The notes beneath the pieces are model-generated. The model did not search any database and had not been told where the DNA came from. It worked only from the letters and a program-made list of their open reading frames with translations. 64,000 nt of DNA from Ryuthela nishihirai (taxonomy: Eukaryota > Arthropoda > Arachnida > Araneae > Heptathelidae). The DNA lies in the NCBI GenBank assembly GCA_038380435.1, contig JAWZYU010000005.1, forward strand, positions 36,044,001 to 36,108,000, read 5' to 3'. Position numbers and translations under genes: made by a program. Every line of letters begins with the position of its first letter. Position 1 is the stretch's first letter. Shown one piece after another: positions 25,528 through 37,342 of the stretch.

Positions 25528-25704
25528 CCTCATTTTATCAAAGAATTTATGGTATCCAGAGTTAGCAACCATATTTAAGTCCCATGTCAAACTGTTTATC
25601 CCAAAACATTCCGATTATGTCCTGTGGAATAGCATTAAAATGTCTGCTCGCCAGGTATATATAATGTATATATAAAGACCTATAAGTCCTAATATTATTC
25701 AGTA

Positions 25705-25912
25705 CAGTCGCTCAAAAAAGTATCCGAACGCTACGGTTGATTGCAGAATTCAGAAAAAATATATGGCAAGGAATTTTTTAGAAATTAGTGAAAAAAAAAT
25801 AGTCACGTGACACGAAGGTTGCCAGTCACTAATTTCTAAAAAATTCCTTGCCATATATTTTTTCTGAATTCTGCAATCAACCGTAGCGTTCGGATACTTT
25901 TTTGAGCGACTG
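25705..25912. mobile_element. Tc1-type foldback MITE, copy 3
   Basis: Flanked by TA; arms nearly perfect apart from the centre around 25790-25815. Confidence 0.88.
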
Positions 25913-26231
25913 TACCAACTAATTTTAAAATCGAGTATTTAAATTCCCTATATTTGATGACGTGAAAAATATACAATTCTCTTACTCTTAAAATTTGCAG
26001 ATTTTTATAAACGTAATTGGAGCTATCATATTTTTTTTATTTCGTCATCGATTTAATTATATTATTCTGAGCATATTGTAATAGTTTTATATATGATGTG
26101 TAAGCTTCTCCCCACGGCAATAAATCATTTATTAAATAAGATTTATTTCCAGCAAAGTACATAATTTTCAAATTTCTAATGTAATAATTTTTTTTAGGAC
26201 TTCGTTAATATGCATTCTCCATGTTAGTTTC

Positions 26232-26615
26232 GGGGCGGGCATGACTCAGTTGGTTATTTGCCAGGCACGTAATCTACAATTCTCAGATTCGAGTCCCAGC
26301 TGGGCCAGCTTTGAGATTTATCTCCGCAAAATTCCCCGCCCTGCCCTCGGTCACTAGGGGTTACCGATGGGCTTGAAAAGTATGCCGTCCGTCGGATGGG
26401 ACGTTAAGCCGTGGTTTCATGTGCGAGAGAGCCATACCATGTGCACGTTAAAGAACACCCTGGATGGCTTTGACCGGAGGCTACCATCTGGCTCCCAACA
26501 GCTGTCCAGTGAGTCCCTCCCCAACCTTCTCCGAGCCTTCGGGGTCCTTGTGATCTGACCCTTTAGCCCATAGTGTGCAAAAAAAGTACCGCTCAGAGGT
26601 AAAACAATCCCACCT
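26232..26615 (+). mobile_element. SINE-A copy 13, old
   Basis: Diverged, but target duplication ATGTTAGTTTC (26221-26231, 26616-26626) persists. Confidence 0.88.
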
Positions 26616-26702
26616 ATGTTAGTTTCCTATCAATCACCCAAGTCTTTCCTGATCTAGGAGTTAGCGTACCTGACTATTATTCCAGTGAGCATGTCCTTGT
26701 GT

Positions 26703-27092
26703 TGGGTTGTGTTGTTTTACCTCTGAGCGGCACTTTTTTGCACACCATGGGCTAAATGGCCAGGTCACATGGACCCCGAAGGCTCAGAGAAGGTTGGGGG
26801 AGAGGGACCCACTGGAACAGCTGTTGGGAGACAGATGGTAGCCTCCCGTCAAGCCATCCAGCGTGTTCTTTAACGTGCACAGGGTATGGCTCTCCCGCAC
26901 ACGGGGCCACGGCTTAACGTCCCATCCGATGGACGGCGGCCTTTCCAAGCCCATCGGTGTCCCCTACTGACCGTGGGCAGGGCGGGGAATTTTTGCGGAG
27001 ATAAATCTCAACGCTGACCCAGCTGGGACTCGAACCTGTGAACTACAAATTACGAGCCTGGCGCGCTACTGACTGAGCTACCTCCGCCCCAT
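26703..27092 (-). mobile_element. SINE-A copy 14
   Basis: Full length; target duplication ATGTCCTTGTGT at 26691-26702 and 27093-27104. Confidence 0.9.
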
Positions 27093-27159
27093 ATGTCCTT
27101 GTGTAAGTGTTCGTATGTTGCATTACCTGTGTAAGTGTTTGTGTAAAAAAAAATAGAAA

Positions 27160-27350
27160 TAAGTACACCCTCGTGGTTAGCAAACTTGGCTACTGATCTA
27201 AGGGACCTGGGTTCGAGCCCCGGTTAAGGCATGGATGTGTGTGTTGTTTTTCTGCTGAGGTCTTGCCATCCTCACAGACCTTCTGCTATGGCATATAAAC
27301 TGATAGGCTCCTGTCAGACATCTGTGGTAAGCAGCTGCTTGAGGGGGTAT
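27160..27350 (+). mobile_element. SINE-B copy, left arm of a tail-to-tail pair
   Basis: Head slightly truncated. It faces the next copy tail to tail, making a large imperfect palindrome centred near 27355. Confidence 0.88.
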
Positions 27351-27354
27351 TACT

Positions 27355-27520
27355 TATTTAAGCAGCTGCTTGCCACAGAGGTCTGACAAGAGCCTGTCAG
27401 TTTATATGCCATAGCAGAAGGTCTGTGAGGATGGCAAGACCTCAGCAGAAAAGCAACACAAACATCCATGCCTTATCCAGGGATCGAACACAGGTCCCTT
27501 AGATCAGCAGCCAAGCAGTA
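27355..27520 (-). mobile_element. SINE-B copy, right arm of the pair
   Basis: 3' terminal box begins within a few bases of the neighbour's tail; head truncated. Confidence 0.85.
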
Positions 27521-27721
27521 TATGAGAAACCAACACAAGCAAAAGCTTACAGGTTATCTCCGTTCTTAAACTTAAAATTTATAGTTGAAAAAAAATTTTT
27601 TCGGTACCTGTAATGACAGAACAACCACAATTTATTTGAGTACATAATTCAGTGTGATAAATAATTTTATTTATCAAGTAATCAGGGTTGTTTTCCCTTT
27701 TTCTAAAATTAACATACACTA

Positions 27722-28787
27722 ATCCCTCGATTTACACGGTAGATAGGTTTTGGGAAATCACCGTGAAAATCGAAACCATCAACTTATGGAAAAAATAGGA
27801 ATAAATACTTTATTTATATTAATTCTGATCATCTTTGATTAATTTCTCATATATTTCTTTTTGGGCATGAAAAATTCTCACCGTTAATGTAGACATACAA
27901 TATCGAATTTGAAAGAAGGATATTTATGAACTGAATATTAATTAAAAATCAAGCATTTGTACCAACATTGAGTGCTTTATTTTGCAAAATTAGTATTTAT
28001 ATAATATTTTATGGAACAGTGTATTTACAAATCAGCTGTATTTAGCCTATATAATAATCTACAAAGTTAAAGTTGTTACTAAATATGAGATAAAACATGA
28101 TTTTTACTATTTATGAAACATTCAGTCTAGAAAAGTCATATCTATCTGCCGATTCGAAACAGGCTTCATTTTTTATTTGCGACATTTAGGGCAGAGGAGA
28201 ATACTAGAAGCTACTCCTAGCTTTTGCAGGCCGTCTCATACAAGGACACGCCGACTACGACTGAAGTCACTGCTGACCACTGCCTCAGTTAGAGCTAACA
28301 CAACACACAAATCTGCTGCCCCCTGATGGAACAGTAGTTAACCACTATGCCAGTTAAAATAAAAAAAAGTACCCCCTCAAGCAGAAGGCTTTATTAATTT
28401 CATTAAGATGTCGCAAGACAGACTGCATTACAATGGCAAAAATATAATTTCGACCAAAGAATACAAATATAATTTGATACAGATGAAGATTTTATTAATA
28501 TAGGAATTTATCATTGTCCATTTATTATTCTTGAAGATGAATGATACCAATTGAAACCATTAGTTGATTTTTACTTTGAATTACTTGAGCTATACCGCTG
28601 CTACTTCATAATATGTATTATATCTACTACATACATAAAAAATAAATCTATCCGTACCGTGTAAAACCAAGTCTATAATCATATAAAATACAACTGGTTG
28701 CATATTCTTGATCAAGTAAAACCGAATCTGTCCCCGTGTTAATCGAAACTGATTGCATTTTTTGATCGTGTAATTCGAGGGATATGT
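27722..28787. mobile_element. Possible mariner/pogo-like MITE
   Basis: ATCCCTCGATTTACACG at 27722 is answered by CGTGTAATTCGAGGGAT at about 28767-28783. The interior is AT-rich without coding potential. Size and ends are tentative. Confidence 0.35.
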
Positions 28788-29480
28788 GTATCTTGTTTTC
28801 TGCACATTTAAAAACCACTGATTTGACCTAAACCATTTTCTAATAACTAACATGTCACTGTTAATCATTTGCAAAATATACCTATCATTATCTTCATAGA
28901 AAATTGGAGTCATCAGCAAATACAGCCAACTGACCACAAAGCTTTAAATCACAAAAATCATTATTAAATATGTTTTTAAAAAAAAGCAATAGTCCTATAA
29001 TCGAACCCTGCGATACACCACAATTAATGTTAATTTCAGTACTAACAACCATGAACTAAACGACATTACCAATTCCGACGCATTGCTTCCTGTCAGTTAT
29101 ATAACTTCTCAAGCACTTCAACATGATATATCTAATTCCATAGAACTGCATTTTTTTTTTCAACATAATTCTTTGTGGAACTGAATCGAAGGCCTTTTTT
29201 GATGTCTAAAAACAGAACCACAGGTTTGTATCTATTATTAAAACTGCAGTAAACTTTGGAGGTTAATTCTAAAATTATTTCTCGATTCCTAACCCTTTCT
29301 AAAACCCAAATTGGTTGCTTGAAAAAGAATTTAATTTTTCCAGAAACAGAATTAACTTTTGTCAGAGCTTTTCCAAAGATTTTAGAAAAGACAGATAATA
29401 ATGAAGTTGGACGATAATTATCCAGTAAATCCTTATCACCAAGTGTGTGTTTTAGAATAACAATTGCATTTTAAAAGCAT
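28788..29480 (-). mobile_element. Jockey-type LINE reverse-transcriptase remnant
   Basis: In minus-strand frames broken by stops and shifts: SLLSVFSKIFGKAL-like text near 29400, FLDIKKAFDSVP near 29190, CGVSQGSIIG near 29000 and FADDSNFL at about 28923-28900. This is a different LINE class from the RTE-like family. The upstream boundary is confused by a SINE-B insertion at 29545-29748. Confidence 0.75.
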
Positions 29481-29544
29481 CTGGAAAGATACTTGATTGT
29501 AATGAGAGATTCACTAAATGAACTAAAATATCTTTTTAAATATT

Positions 29545-29748
29545 CCCTCAAGCAGAGAATCTGACAAAGATGCTTGCCACAGAGGTCTGACAAGAGCCTG
29601 TCACTTTAATATGCTGCAGTAGAAGGTCTGTGAGGATGGCAGGACCTCAGCAGAAAAACAACACAAACATCCATGCCTTACCCGGGTCTTGAACCCAGGT
29701 CCCTTTAATCAGTTGCCTAGCATGCTAACCACTCGGCCACGGGACGGC
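29545..29748 (-). mobile_element. SINE-B copy inside Jockey-type LINE DNA
   Basis: Flanked by TAAAATATCTTT / TAAAAATATCTTT, a likely target duplication. A short local duplication lies near 29555-29570. Confidence 0.88.
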
Positions 29749-29983
29749 TAAAAATATCTTTAATCTCATGGTAAATATTTTTTATACTATAGGATGAGAT
29801 AAAATTTCATTCATCATTTAGATCACATCGAGCTGTTATCTAAATTCGGCTTTTTCGATAAAACTTCCTTCGAAAAGTTTTTTCTATTGGAGAATTAATC
29901 TTAATATAGCATCCTAAAACGTATTGTCTAATATTTCATTTAAATGCTATTAGACATTTTCATAAGCAGTGAGACAAAGCAGA

Positions 29984-30370
29984 GTTGGGTTGTTTTACCT
30001 CTGAGCGGCACTTTTTTGCACACCATGGGCTAAATGGCCAGGTCACACGGACCCCGAAGGCTCAGAGAAGGTTGAGGGAGGGGACCCACTGGAACAGCTG
30101 TTGGGAGACAGATGGTAGCCTCCCGTCAAGGCCATCCAGCGTGTTCTTTAACGTGCACAGGGTATGGCTCTCTCCTGCACACGGGGCCACAGGCTTAACG
30201 TCCCATCCGACGGACGACGGCCTTTCCAAGCCCATCGGTGTCCCCTACTGACGGTGGACAGGGCGGGGAATTTTGCGGAGATAAATCTCAACGTTGACCC
30301 AGCTGGGACTCGAACCTGGGAACTACAGATTACGAGCCTGGCGCGCTACCGACTGAGCCACCCCCGCCCC
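29984..30370 (-). mobile_element. SINE-A copy 15
   Basis: Full length; flanks are less clear than in other copies. Confidence 0.88.
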
Positions 30371-30554
30371 ACTTGCTTTGTAGATTTCGAAAAACTTTAT
30401 AGCTCTGTTATGATTTGTAGTTGTTAATGAGATTGTATGGAATATCTGATATGTTAGTTAACATAATGATTCCTCGCTTAATCGTGTGTGAGAGTTGATA
30501 AAGCATCCAGTGATTGATTTAGCTAATGTGTTTCTATCGTCTCTGGGGCCAAGG

Positions 30555-30730
30555 GTTAGCACGATTGGCTACTGATCAAAGAGAGCTGGATTCGAGCTCC
30601 TGGTAAGGCATGGATGTTTGTGTTATCTTTCTGTTGAAGTCTCGTCTTCCTCACAGATATTCTCTATGGCATATTAAAGAGACAGGCACCTGTCAGATAT
30701 CTATGGCAAGCAGCTGCTTGAGGGATAACT
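30555..30730 (+). mobile_element. SINE-B copy, diverged
   Basis: All segments traceable but changed throughout; abuts the LINE remnant 30735-31175. Confidence 0.75.
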
Positions 30731-30734
30731 TAAT

Positions 30735-31175
30735 GTATTTCGACAAGGCTGCATTTTGTCACCTTTTTTTTCAGTTTGGATATTGATTATTTTGCGAAGA
30801 ATTCATTGCAAGAGGGGCGTAAGATGGTCTAGAGATTTCAGAATATCTGACTTAGATTATGCTGAGGATTTGGCAATTTTGGCAAATGATGTGAAGAGAT
30901 GAACTCTTCCATTAAAACTATTTATAAGACTTGTAATAGAGGCAGGATTTAGTGACAGAGAGAAAAATTGAATGATGAAAATTGATCAGGTGGTTCCAGT
31001 TCTTTTGAATGTCTATGCCCTCGAATAAAATTTTCTCAGTTTGTCTTTGTAAGCGTGTGACAAATACTGATAATATGCTATATGAGATATGATGCGATTT
31101 CTATTTCCAGTTGGAATAACGTTTCCTTTCATGAAGATTGGAGAAGAATCCAATTTTAAGTTGTTGAAAAAGTAG
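30735..31175 (+). mobile_element. RTE-like LINE reverse-transcriptase remnant
   Basis: Plus-strand text resembles 16080-16450: FRQGCILSPFFF, then DLDYAEDLAIL, with stops and shifts. The catalytic YADD has become YAED. Confidence 0.7.
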
Positions 31176-31193
31176 CTGGGAGAATCATAGTAA

Positions 31194-31583
31194 CTTTGGG
31201 TTGGGTTGTTTTACCTCTGAGCGGCACTTTTTTGCACACCATGGGCTAAATGGCCAGGTCACATGGATCCCGAAGGCTCAGAGAAGGTTGGGGGAGGGGA
31301 CCCACTGGAATAGCTGTTGGGAGACAGATGGTAGCCTCCCGTCAAGGCCATCCAGCGTGTTCTTTAACGTGCACAGGGTATGGCTCTCCCGCACACGGGG
31401 CCACGGCTTAACGTCCCATCCGACGGACGGCGGCCTTTCCAAGCCCATCAGTGTCCCCTACTGACCGTGGGCAGGGCGGGGAATTTTGCGGAGATAAATC
31501 TCAACGCTGACCCAGCTGGGACTCGAACCTGGGAACTACAGATTACGAGCCTGGCGCTCTACCGACTGAGCCACCCCCGCCCC
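31194..31583 (-). mobile_element. SINE-A copy 16
   Basis: Full length; flanked by AATCATAGTAA and AATCATTGTAA. It sits at the edge of the LINE remnant 30735-31175. Confidence 0.88.
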
Positions 31584-31783
31584 AATCATTGTAAGAAACA
31601 CAATGTTATTGAACTTGAAGATTCTGAGTTTTAGACCAGTGGTTCCCAACCATAGGTAGTGGTAAGAACTTTAGACCTGAGGTTCATGACTACTAGATAC
31701 AGTATTGTGAGAATTAGTTACGACAAGCGAAGGAACGCTAAGTTCCTTCCGCTGCAGAGTCTAAGCTGCTGCAAGTCTAAACT

Positions 31784-32028
31784 TGTTCGTAACCTTCTGT
31801 TGCAAGTCTAAACTTGCGCGTGCCCCTGCAATGGACATGCACAAGTTTAGACTTGCAACAGAGCGATATCTGCAAGTCTAGAATTGTCTGTTGTGTCACT
31901 CTCTAAACTTGTTCGTAACCTTCTGTTGCAAGTCTAAACTTGCGCGTGCCCCTGCAATGGACATGCACAAGTTTAGACTTGCAACAGAGCGATATCTGCA
32001 AGTCTAGAATTGTCTGTTGTGTCACTCT
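31784..32028. repeat. Duplicated hairpin repeat in the Tc1 5' region
   Basis: A unit of about 124 bp occurs twice. Each contains GTTGCAAGTCTAAACTTG and its inverted partner CAAGTTTAGACTTGCAAC around a GC-rich loop, plus a third CTGCAAGTCTA half-site. Confidence 0.8.
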
Positions 32029-32139
32029 GCTATTATTTACACTCTCTCTTTAGTCGGAATTGATATTTCATGGGATGAGGACGTGATTATGTAAGTAGTT
32101 CACAATTTTTATTGGAAACTTTTTTTTATTAAATACATC

Positions 32140-33164
32140 ATGGACATCACGCCTCGTAAACGAGCTAAAATAATCGTTTTAGGCGAAAACACTTTACTTA
32201 CTGCTAGGCAGATAGCAAAAGCAGTTGGCGTCGGGAAATCCAGCGTTTCACGGATCATGAAGCTGCATAAGGAGACAGGGTCCGTGGACACATCCCGTAA
32301 AGGACATTGTGGAAGAAAAAGAAAAACCATCCCTAGAGATGATAGTCTAATTCGAAGAATTAGTATCATAGACCCGAAGAAGACCAGTGGAGACATCAAA
32401 AGGGAGATTGCGTCTCATGGGGTTAATATAGATGCTTCCACCGTACGTCGTCGCCTTCTGGAGGGTGGCGCCGGGCTCGATGCCCCTCCAAAATGCAGCT
32501 TTTGACACCCGCTATGAAGCAGAAAAGGCTATCCTGGGCAAAGAAACATCGAGACTGGACTGTGCAGAATTGGGAAAAAGTGATATTTTCCGACGAAACC
32601 CACTTTGAGGTGCATGGCTACAGGTCAAATTTTGTCTGCCGGTCGCATGGACGACCACTTCGATCCGGCCACATCCAGCAATACCCCAAACACCCACCCA
32701 AGGTCATGTTTTGGGGATGTTTCACAGCTTCCGGGCCACAGACGCTTCACCCCATTGAAGGAATGATGGACAGCAAAAAGTACATAGGCGTTCTGGAGGC
32801 GAAAATGGTTCCAACACTGCAGAAGCTGTTTCCTAACGGCGATGGGGTATTTCAACAGGATCTGGCTCCATGCCACAATTCTAAGCTTGCTAAGAGCTTC
32901 TTTACCCAGCAACATTTGAAGGTATTGGAGTGGCCAGGAAATTCAACCGATCTAAACTCCATTGAAAATTTGTGGGCCATTATTAAAGCGTGCATATTTA
33001 AGATGGGTTGCACGACGAAAACCAAAATGATGGAAAGTGTCATGAAAGTGTGGTACCACTACTCTGAAATGAAGGAGATGTGTGGAAAGCTAGTGGCATC
33101 AATGGTTGAGAGGGTGAAAGAAGTAATTAAAGCTAAGGGGGGGGGGGGTCACATTCACTACTAA
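32140..33164 (+). pseudogene. Tc1-like transposase, one frameshift
   Basis: The N-terminal part (32140-32505) has a paired-type helix-turn-helix (ARQIAKAVGVGKSSVSRIMK) and a basic GRKRK hook. The second part (open from 32493 to 33164) carries the catalytic triad: D in FSDETHF, D in FQQDLAPCHN and E in NSIENLW, with 34 residues between the last two (DD34E). The frame changes once around 32460-32510; otherwise no stop is seen. A poly-G tract near 33140 close to the C-terminus could hide a second slip. As it stands it would not make a full transposase. Confidence 0.85.
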
Positions 33165-33248
33165 CTATGCACACTATTAAACAATATTTTAGTTGTGTCT
33201 TTGTTACTACATTTTCCTATTGTCCCAATTAATTTGCACAGTACTGTA

Positions 33249-33606
33249 GTTGGGTTGAAACACAATGGACTAAATGGCCAAGTCACAAGGGCCCCGAAGG
33301 CTCAGAGAAGGTTGGGGAAGGGGATCCACTGGACATCTGTTAGGAGACAGATTAAGGCCATTCAGCGAGTTCTTTAGTTTTAGCTTCCAGCTTGCACAGG
33401 GTATGTCTCTCACACACACGAGACCATGGCTTAACGTCCCATCCGACGGAGACGAACTTTTCAAGTCCATCGGTGTTCCCTACTGACCAAGGGCAGGGGG
33501 GGGTGAGTTTTGGGGAGATTAATCTCAACGCTGGCCCAGATAGGACTCGAACCTGGGATCTACAGATTACGAGCCTGGCGCACTACCGACTGCACCCCCC
33601 CCCCCT
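33249..33606 (-). mobile_element. SINE-A copy 17, old
   Basis: Abuts the right TA of the Tc1-like element; diverged with C/G homopolymer runs. Confidence 0.8.
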
Positions 33607-33609
33607 AAT

Positions 33610-34107
33610 AGAAGTAATAACTTTAGGCCCGTGGTTTTCAACACTAGATCGTGGTAAGAACTTTAGACCTGTAGCTCCCAAACATCAGATAGGAGGTAAG
33701 AACTTTAGACCTTTGGTCCCTGGACCGCATGATCCGCGAGTTTTCAATATTTCAAAAAGTTCTGCCGGAATAGTACATATACTGCGATTACATAACCGCT
33801 TTAAATTTATTGCTATTGGTTGGTAATTACGTCAGTTCAGTATGGCAACACTGGCTGTCTCATGCTGATCACACGATGAAATTGCCTGCTGACACAAAAT
33901 TTCTCGAGCATTGAATTTCTTCACTCAAATGTTTAGACTCAAATTGCTCAATAGTGAATAAAAAATAAATAGTTGATAAAAAACTAGAACTGTCACTCAT
34001 TTTTGGGACTTCTAATCCCATAAATATGGCAATATTGCCAACCTCTTTACGATTATTTTAGTTAGAATGTATCAAGGTACACAGGGAAGAGAGTTGCAGA
34101 AAGACTT
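33610..34107. mobile_element. hAT-like non-autonomous element, left and middle part
   Basis: Contains GTGGTTTTCAACAC and GGTCCCTGGACCGCATGATCC near the start, typical of hAT ends, and aligns with 62210-62480. A similar end (CAGTGGTTCCCAACC) is at 31637. The right end continues after SINE-A copy 18. Confidence 0.6.
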
Positions 34108-34122
34108 GGTAAGGGTCTAGAG

Positions 34123-34510
34123 TTGGGTTGGGTTGTTTTACCTCTGAGCGGCACTTTTTTGCACACCATGGGCTAAATGGCCAGGTCACATGGACCCCGA
34201 AGGCTCAGAGAAGGTTGGGGGAGGGGACCCACTGGAACAGTTGTTGGGAGACAGATGGTAGCCTCCCGTCAAGGCCATCCAGCGTGTTCTTTAACGTGCA
34301 CAGGGTATGGCTCTCCCGCACACGGGGCAACGGCTTAACGTCCCATCCGACGGACGGCGGCCTTTCCAAGCCCATCGGTGTCCCCTACCGACCGTGAGCA
34401 GGGCGGGGAATTTTGCGGAGATAAATCTCAACGCTGACCCAGCTGGGACTTGAACTTGGAAACTACAGATTACGAGCCTGGCGCGCTACCGACTGAGCCA
34501 TCCCCTCCCC
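34123..34510 (-). mobile_element. SINE-A copy 18
   Basis: Perfect 15-bp target duplication GGTAAGGGTCTAGAG (34108-34122, 34511-34525), inserted in hAT-like DNA. Confidence 0.92.
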
Positions 34511-34525
34511 GGTAAGGGTCTAGAG

Positions 34526-34600
34526 AAAGAATGATAATTCGTATGGTGTTACGGGGGGGGGGGAAATCAATGACGCTGAAAGGGTTGGGAGCCATTGCTT
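34526..34600. mobile_element. hAT-like element, right end
   Basis: GGTTGGGAGCCATTG near 34583 is an inverted counterpart of the hAT-type left end CAGTGGTTCCCAACC; a poly-G tract precedes it. Confidence 0.55.
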
Positions 34601-34959
34601 TAAACGAAGTCCTAGCACACGTTAAACGAGTAAAAACCACAACCAGACAAATTAAAAAAAAACTGTCTTCAAGGGACTTTTTTTTACACCTAATTACTGA
34701 AGACTTAATTAAGGAATATTTTGCAGATCCTTCTGATTCTATGAGGTGACCTTAATAGTCGTATCATGTATATAAATATCAATTTCAAAACTAAATTAAT
34801 CACTCAATAATCCACGGAGATTTCACAACAACCTGTCAGCGTAATACGTAATTCAACAGAGCTGTGCGAAAGGCGAGACTTCAGAAGAAAGTCAACATAC
34901 ATTGAATAATTTTGTTGTAAAATTCAGTTTTGCCAATGCGCTGGGCTTGAACCCACCTC

Positions 34960-35890
34960 ACTCCATATTCATGGGTTCCAATCAGAATAAGGGTTCGGTT
35001 GTTTTACCTCTGAGCGGCACTTTTTTGCACACCATGGGCTAAATGGCCAGGTCACATGGACCCCGAAGGCTCAGAGAAGGTTGGGGGAGGAGACCCACTG
35101 GAATAGCTGTTGGGAGACAGATGGTAGCCTCCCGTCAAGGCCATCCAGCGTGTTCTTTAACGTGTACAGGGTATGGCTCTCCCGCACACGGAACCACGGT
35201 TTAACGTCCCATCCGACGGACGGCGGCCTTTCCAAACCCATCGGTGTCCCCTATTGACCGTGGGCAGGGCGGGGAATTTTGCGGAGATAAATCTCAACGC
35301 TGACCCAGCTGGGACTCGAACCTGGGAACTACAGATTACGAGCCTGGTGCGCTACCGACTGAGTCACCCCTGCCCCAATCAGGATAAGGCATGAATTAAT
35401 AAATCAATAATAAATACACATACATAGTGTTCTACCCACTGAACTATCCACCTGCTCCGTAATTTTTCCACTAATGTGACATATAAATCTTCTCTAACCT
35501 TTCACTAATAGTGCCATCTACAATCGGGAAAGGGAACTTCTTTTTCCAATGTTGCTCCGAAAAAGATGTAAATGAGAAAGTCGTTCACGCTGAAACGTTT
35601 TAATGAAATAATCAATCAAAATTCAGGAAGATTTATAAGTCACATTACCGAATAAATGACGTAGCCGGTACTGGTTTCGTGGTTAGAACTCTCTGACGAG
35701 AATCTGGATAAAAGTGGATTCGAGTCCAGCTCATCGGCAACTCATTTTTTCCACAAAAATATTTATTGATTCATTGACTTCTATGTCAACAGCTAATTCT
35801 GTGTATTTATTATTGATTTATTAATTCATGTCTTATCCTGATTCGAACCCAGATCCAATAAGCTAACCACTCGCCCACTAAGACAAGCCC
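34960..35890. repeat. Inverted pair of a third tRNA-like SINE
   Basis: GAATTAATAAATCAATAATA after 35389 and its inverse at about 35800-35835 both adjoin a B-box-like GGGTTCGAATC. A further tRNA-like remnant is at 35670-35740 (GTGGATTCGAGTCC). The left copy is split by SINE-A copy 19. Confidence 0.5.
34993..35375 (-). mobile_element. SINE-A copy 19
   Basis: Target duplication CAATCAGAATAAGG (34979-34992) / CAATCAGGATAAGG (35376-35389); inserted into the arm of an inverted repeat. Confidence 0.9.
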
Positions 35891-36383
35891 ATCAATTATA
35901 AGAATAAAATTTCTTTGAGAAGACTTCTGGGGAAGTCTTTCCCTCCTGTGGTTTGCTTTGCCACTTAACCGACTCATTTCTATGGTAACTGACTTATCAG
36001 ACTCGTCTAGTAATGAGAAGACATTTTTTTTCTATCCAATTTGTTAGAATTTTTTTTTTACCTTACTTATTTTCCTAGTCGTAAAAACTGCAACTGAAAT
36101 CTATTAAAATAAGTATGTAGGACCTTTTGCGATTCTACTACGCATGACAATTATTTAGTACCATCCTTATAAGTCTTTGTCGAATCTCCTTTCACTTTTC
36201 CAAATAAAAGTTCCTTAAAACAAGGTTTGTTTGCATAGTTGTTAATTATTCAGGCTTACAAATCGATACTTAAAAGATCACAACCATTTTAAATCGATCA
36301 TTAACAAAATAGAGACAATTCGGTAATTGTCTAGACTGGGAACGCTATCTAACAAGTTATTTAAAGGCATATAAATGGCCTGT
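35891..36383. other. Intergenic or intronic AT-rich DNA
   Basis: Probably the start of the intron after the host exon at 36392-36707 (minus strand). Nothing else recognised. Confidence 0.45.
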
Positions 36384-36391
36384 TCACTCAC

Positions 36392-36707
36392 CGTGTGGGA
36401 CTGCCAAAGATGCCCGAGGCCAAGACTCATTGACAACAATCACTGTTGAGTCCGGAAATGCGGAGTACAGTAGCAATTCTTTCTTGTTCAGCAGAGCTCC
36501 TGTGTCGATCATCTTCGCCAAGCTGCTGTAGAAGTGCGTGATGCCATACAACATGATGCTATCTAACAACAACTTTTCTCTGTCTGCTTGCTGTTTATCA
36601 TGCAAGAAGTGTGGCGTGCGGCAGCCACGGCTTGATGTTCCCACTGCTCTCCCTACTCTGCTTAGCTCTGGTTCACGCTTTCTTCTCTTCAAGGGGGTTG
36701 CAGGCAT
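36392..36707 (-). CDS. Probable first coding exon of a host gene, function unknown
   Basis: ATG at 36707 in a favourable context (AAAAATGC) opens a 105-codon frame that runs straight into a consensus donor ACG|GTGAGT at 36392/36391, ending one base into a codon. The peptide starts MPATPLKRRKREPEL, a basic possible nuclear signal, and continues with a helix-like segment (KLLLDSIMLYGITHFYSSLAKM). I do not recognise the family. No repeat signature overlaps it and composition is protein-like. The remaining exons lie to the left, probably beyond a long repeat-filled intron, and I could not place them. The Polinton inserted 1.27 kb upstream of this exon, possibly near its promoter. Confidence 0.5.
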
Positions 36708-37045
36708 TTTTGGTTTCCTTTGTCCGCCTAGTTAGCTTTGAATCTTTTTTTTTTTCTCACTTTTTCATCCATCTTTGCCTTTAAAACAGTTTTTTTTTTC
36801 TTTAAACTTCAATGCAGAGTGTCTATGTTTTACTGTCTTCCGTTCTCTTTGTTAGTGCCATTTTTCTTTGCTTTAATTAGTGTTGAACGCCGTTTGTACT
36901 GTTAATTGTTTTCTGGAAATGATGTTTACTTCTTGGTGTATAAAACTGTGTGGGCGTCAAAGCAATTTGCAAAACCTTAGGATCGTTTTTCTCGTAATGA
37001 CTCCACTCGTCCGTTCTTGGTCCCCATTGAGAAAGTTCGTTTTAC

Positions 37046-37342
37046 CTCTGAGCAGCTCCTCAAAATTTCCCGCCTTGCCCACGGTCAGTAGGGGACACCG
37101 ATGGGCTTGGAAAGGTCGCCGTCCGTCGGATGGACGTTAAGCCGTGGCCTCGTGAACGGGAGAGCCATACCCTGTGCACGTTAAAGAACACGCTGGATGG
37201 CCTTGACGGGAGGCTACCATCTGTATCCCAACAGCTGTTCCAGTGGGTCCCCTCCCCCAACCTTCTCTGAGTCTTCGGGGTGACCTGGCCATTTAGCCCA
37301 TGGTGTGCAAAAAAGTGCCGCTCAGAGGTAAAACAACCCAAC
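37046..37342 (+). mobile_element. SINE-A copy 20, 5'-truncated
   Basis: Begins in the body; ends with the AACCC tail directly against another copy. Confidence 0.88.

Larger units (their letters stand above)
31700..33246 (+). mobile_element. Tc1-like DD34E transposon, nearly intact
   Basis: Flanked by TA at 31698-31699 and 33247-33248. The left end CAGTATTGTG and right end CACAGTACTG are inverted relatives over about 28 bp (several mismatches). It contains a transposase split by one frameshift and a 5' region with duplicated hairpins. It lies inside an older hAT-like element. Confidence 0.85.

Noticed and set aside
29985..30251. Repeated small open frames with MGCFTSERHFFAHHGLNG-type text in many places
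   Set aside because: All lie inside SINE-A copies; their similarity reflects the repeat, not a protein family, and heads with Pol III boxes show RNA origin.
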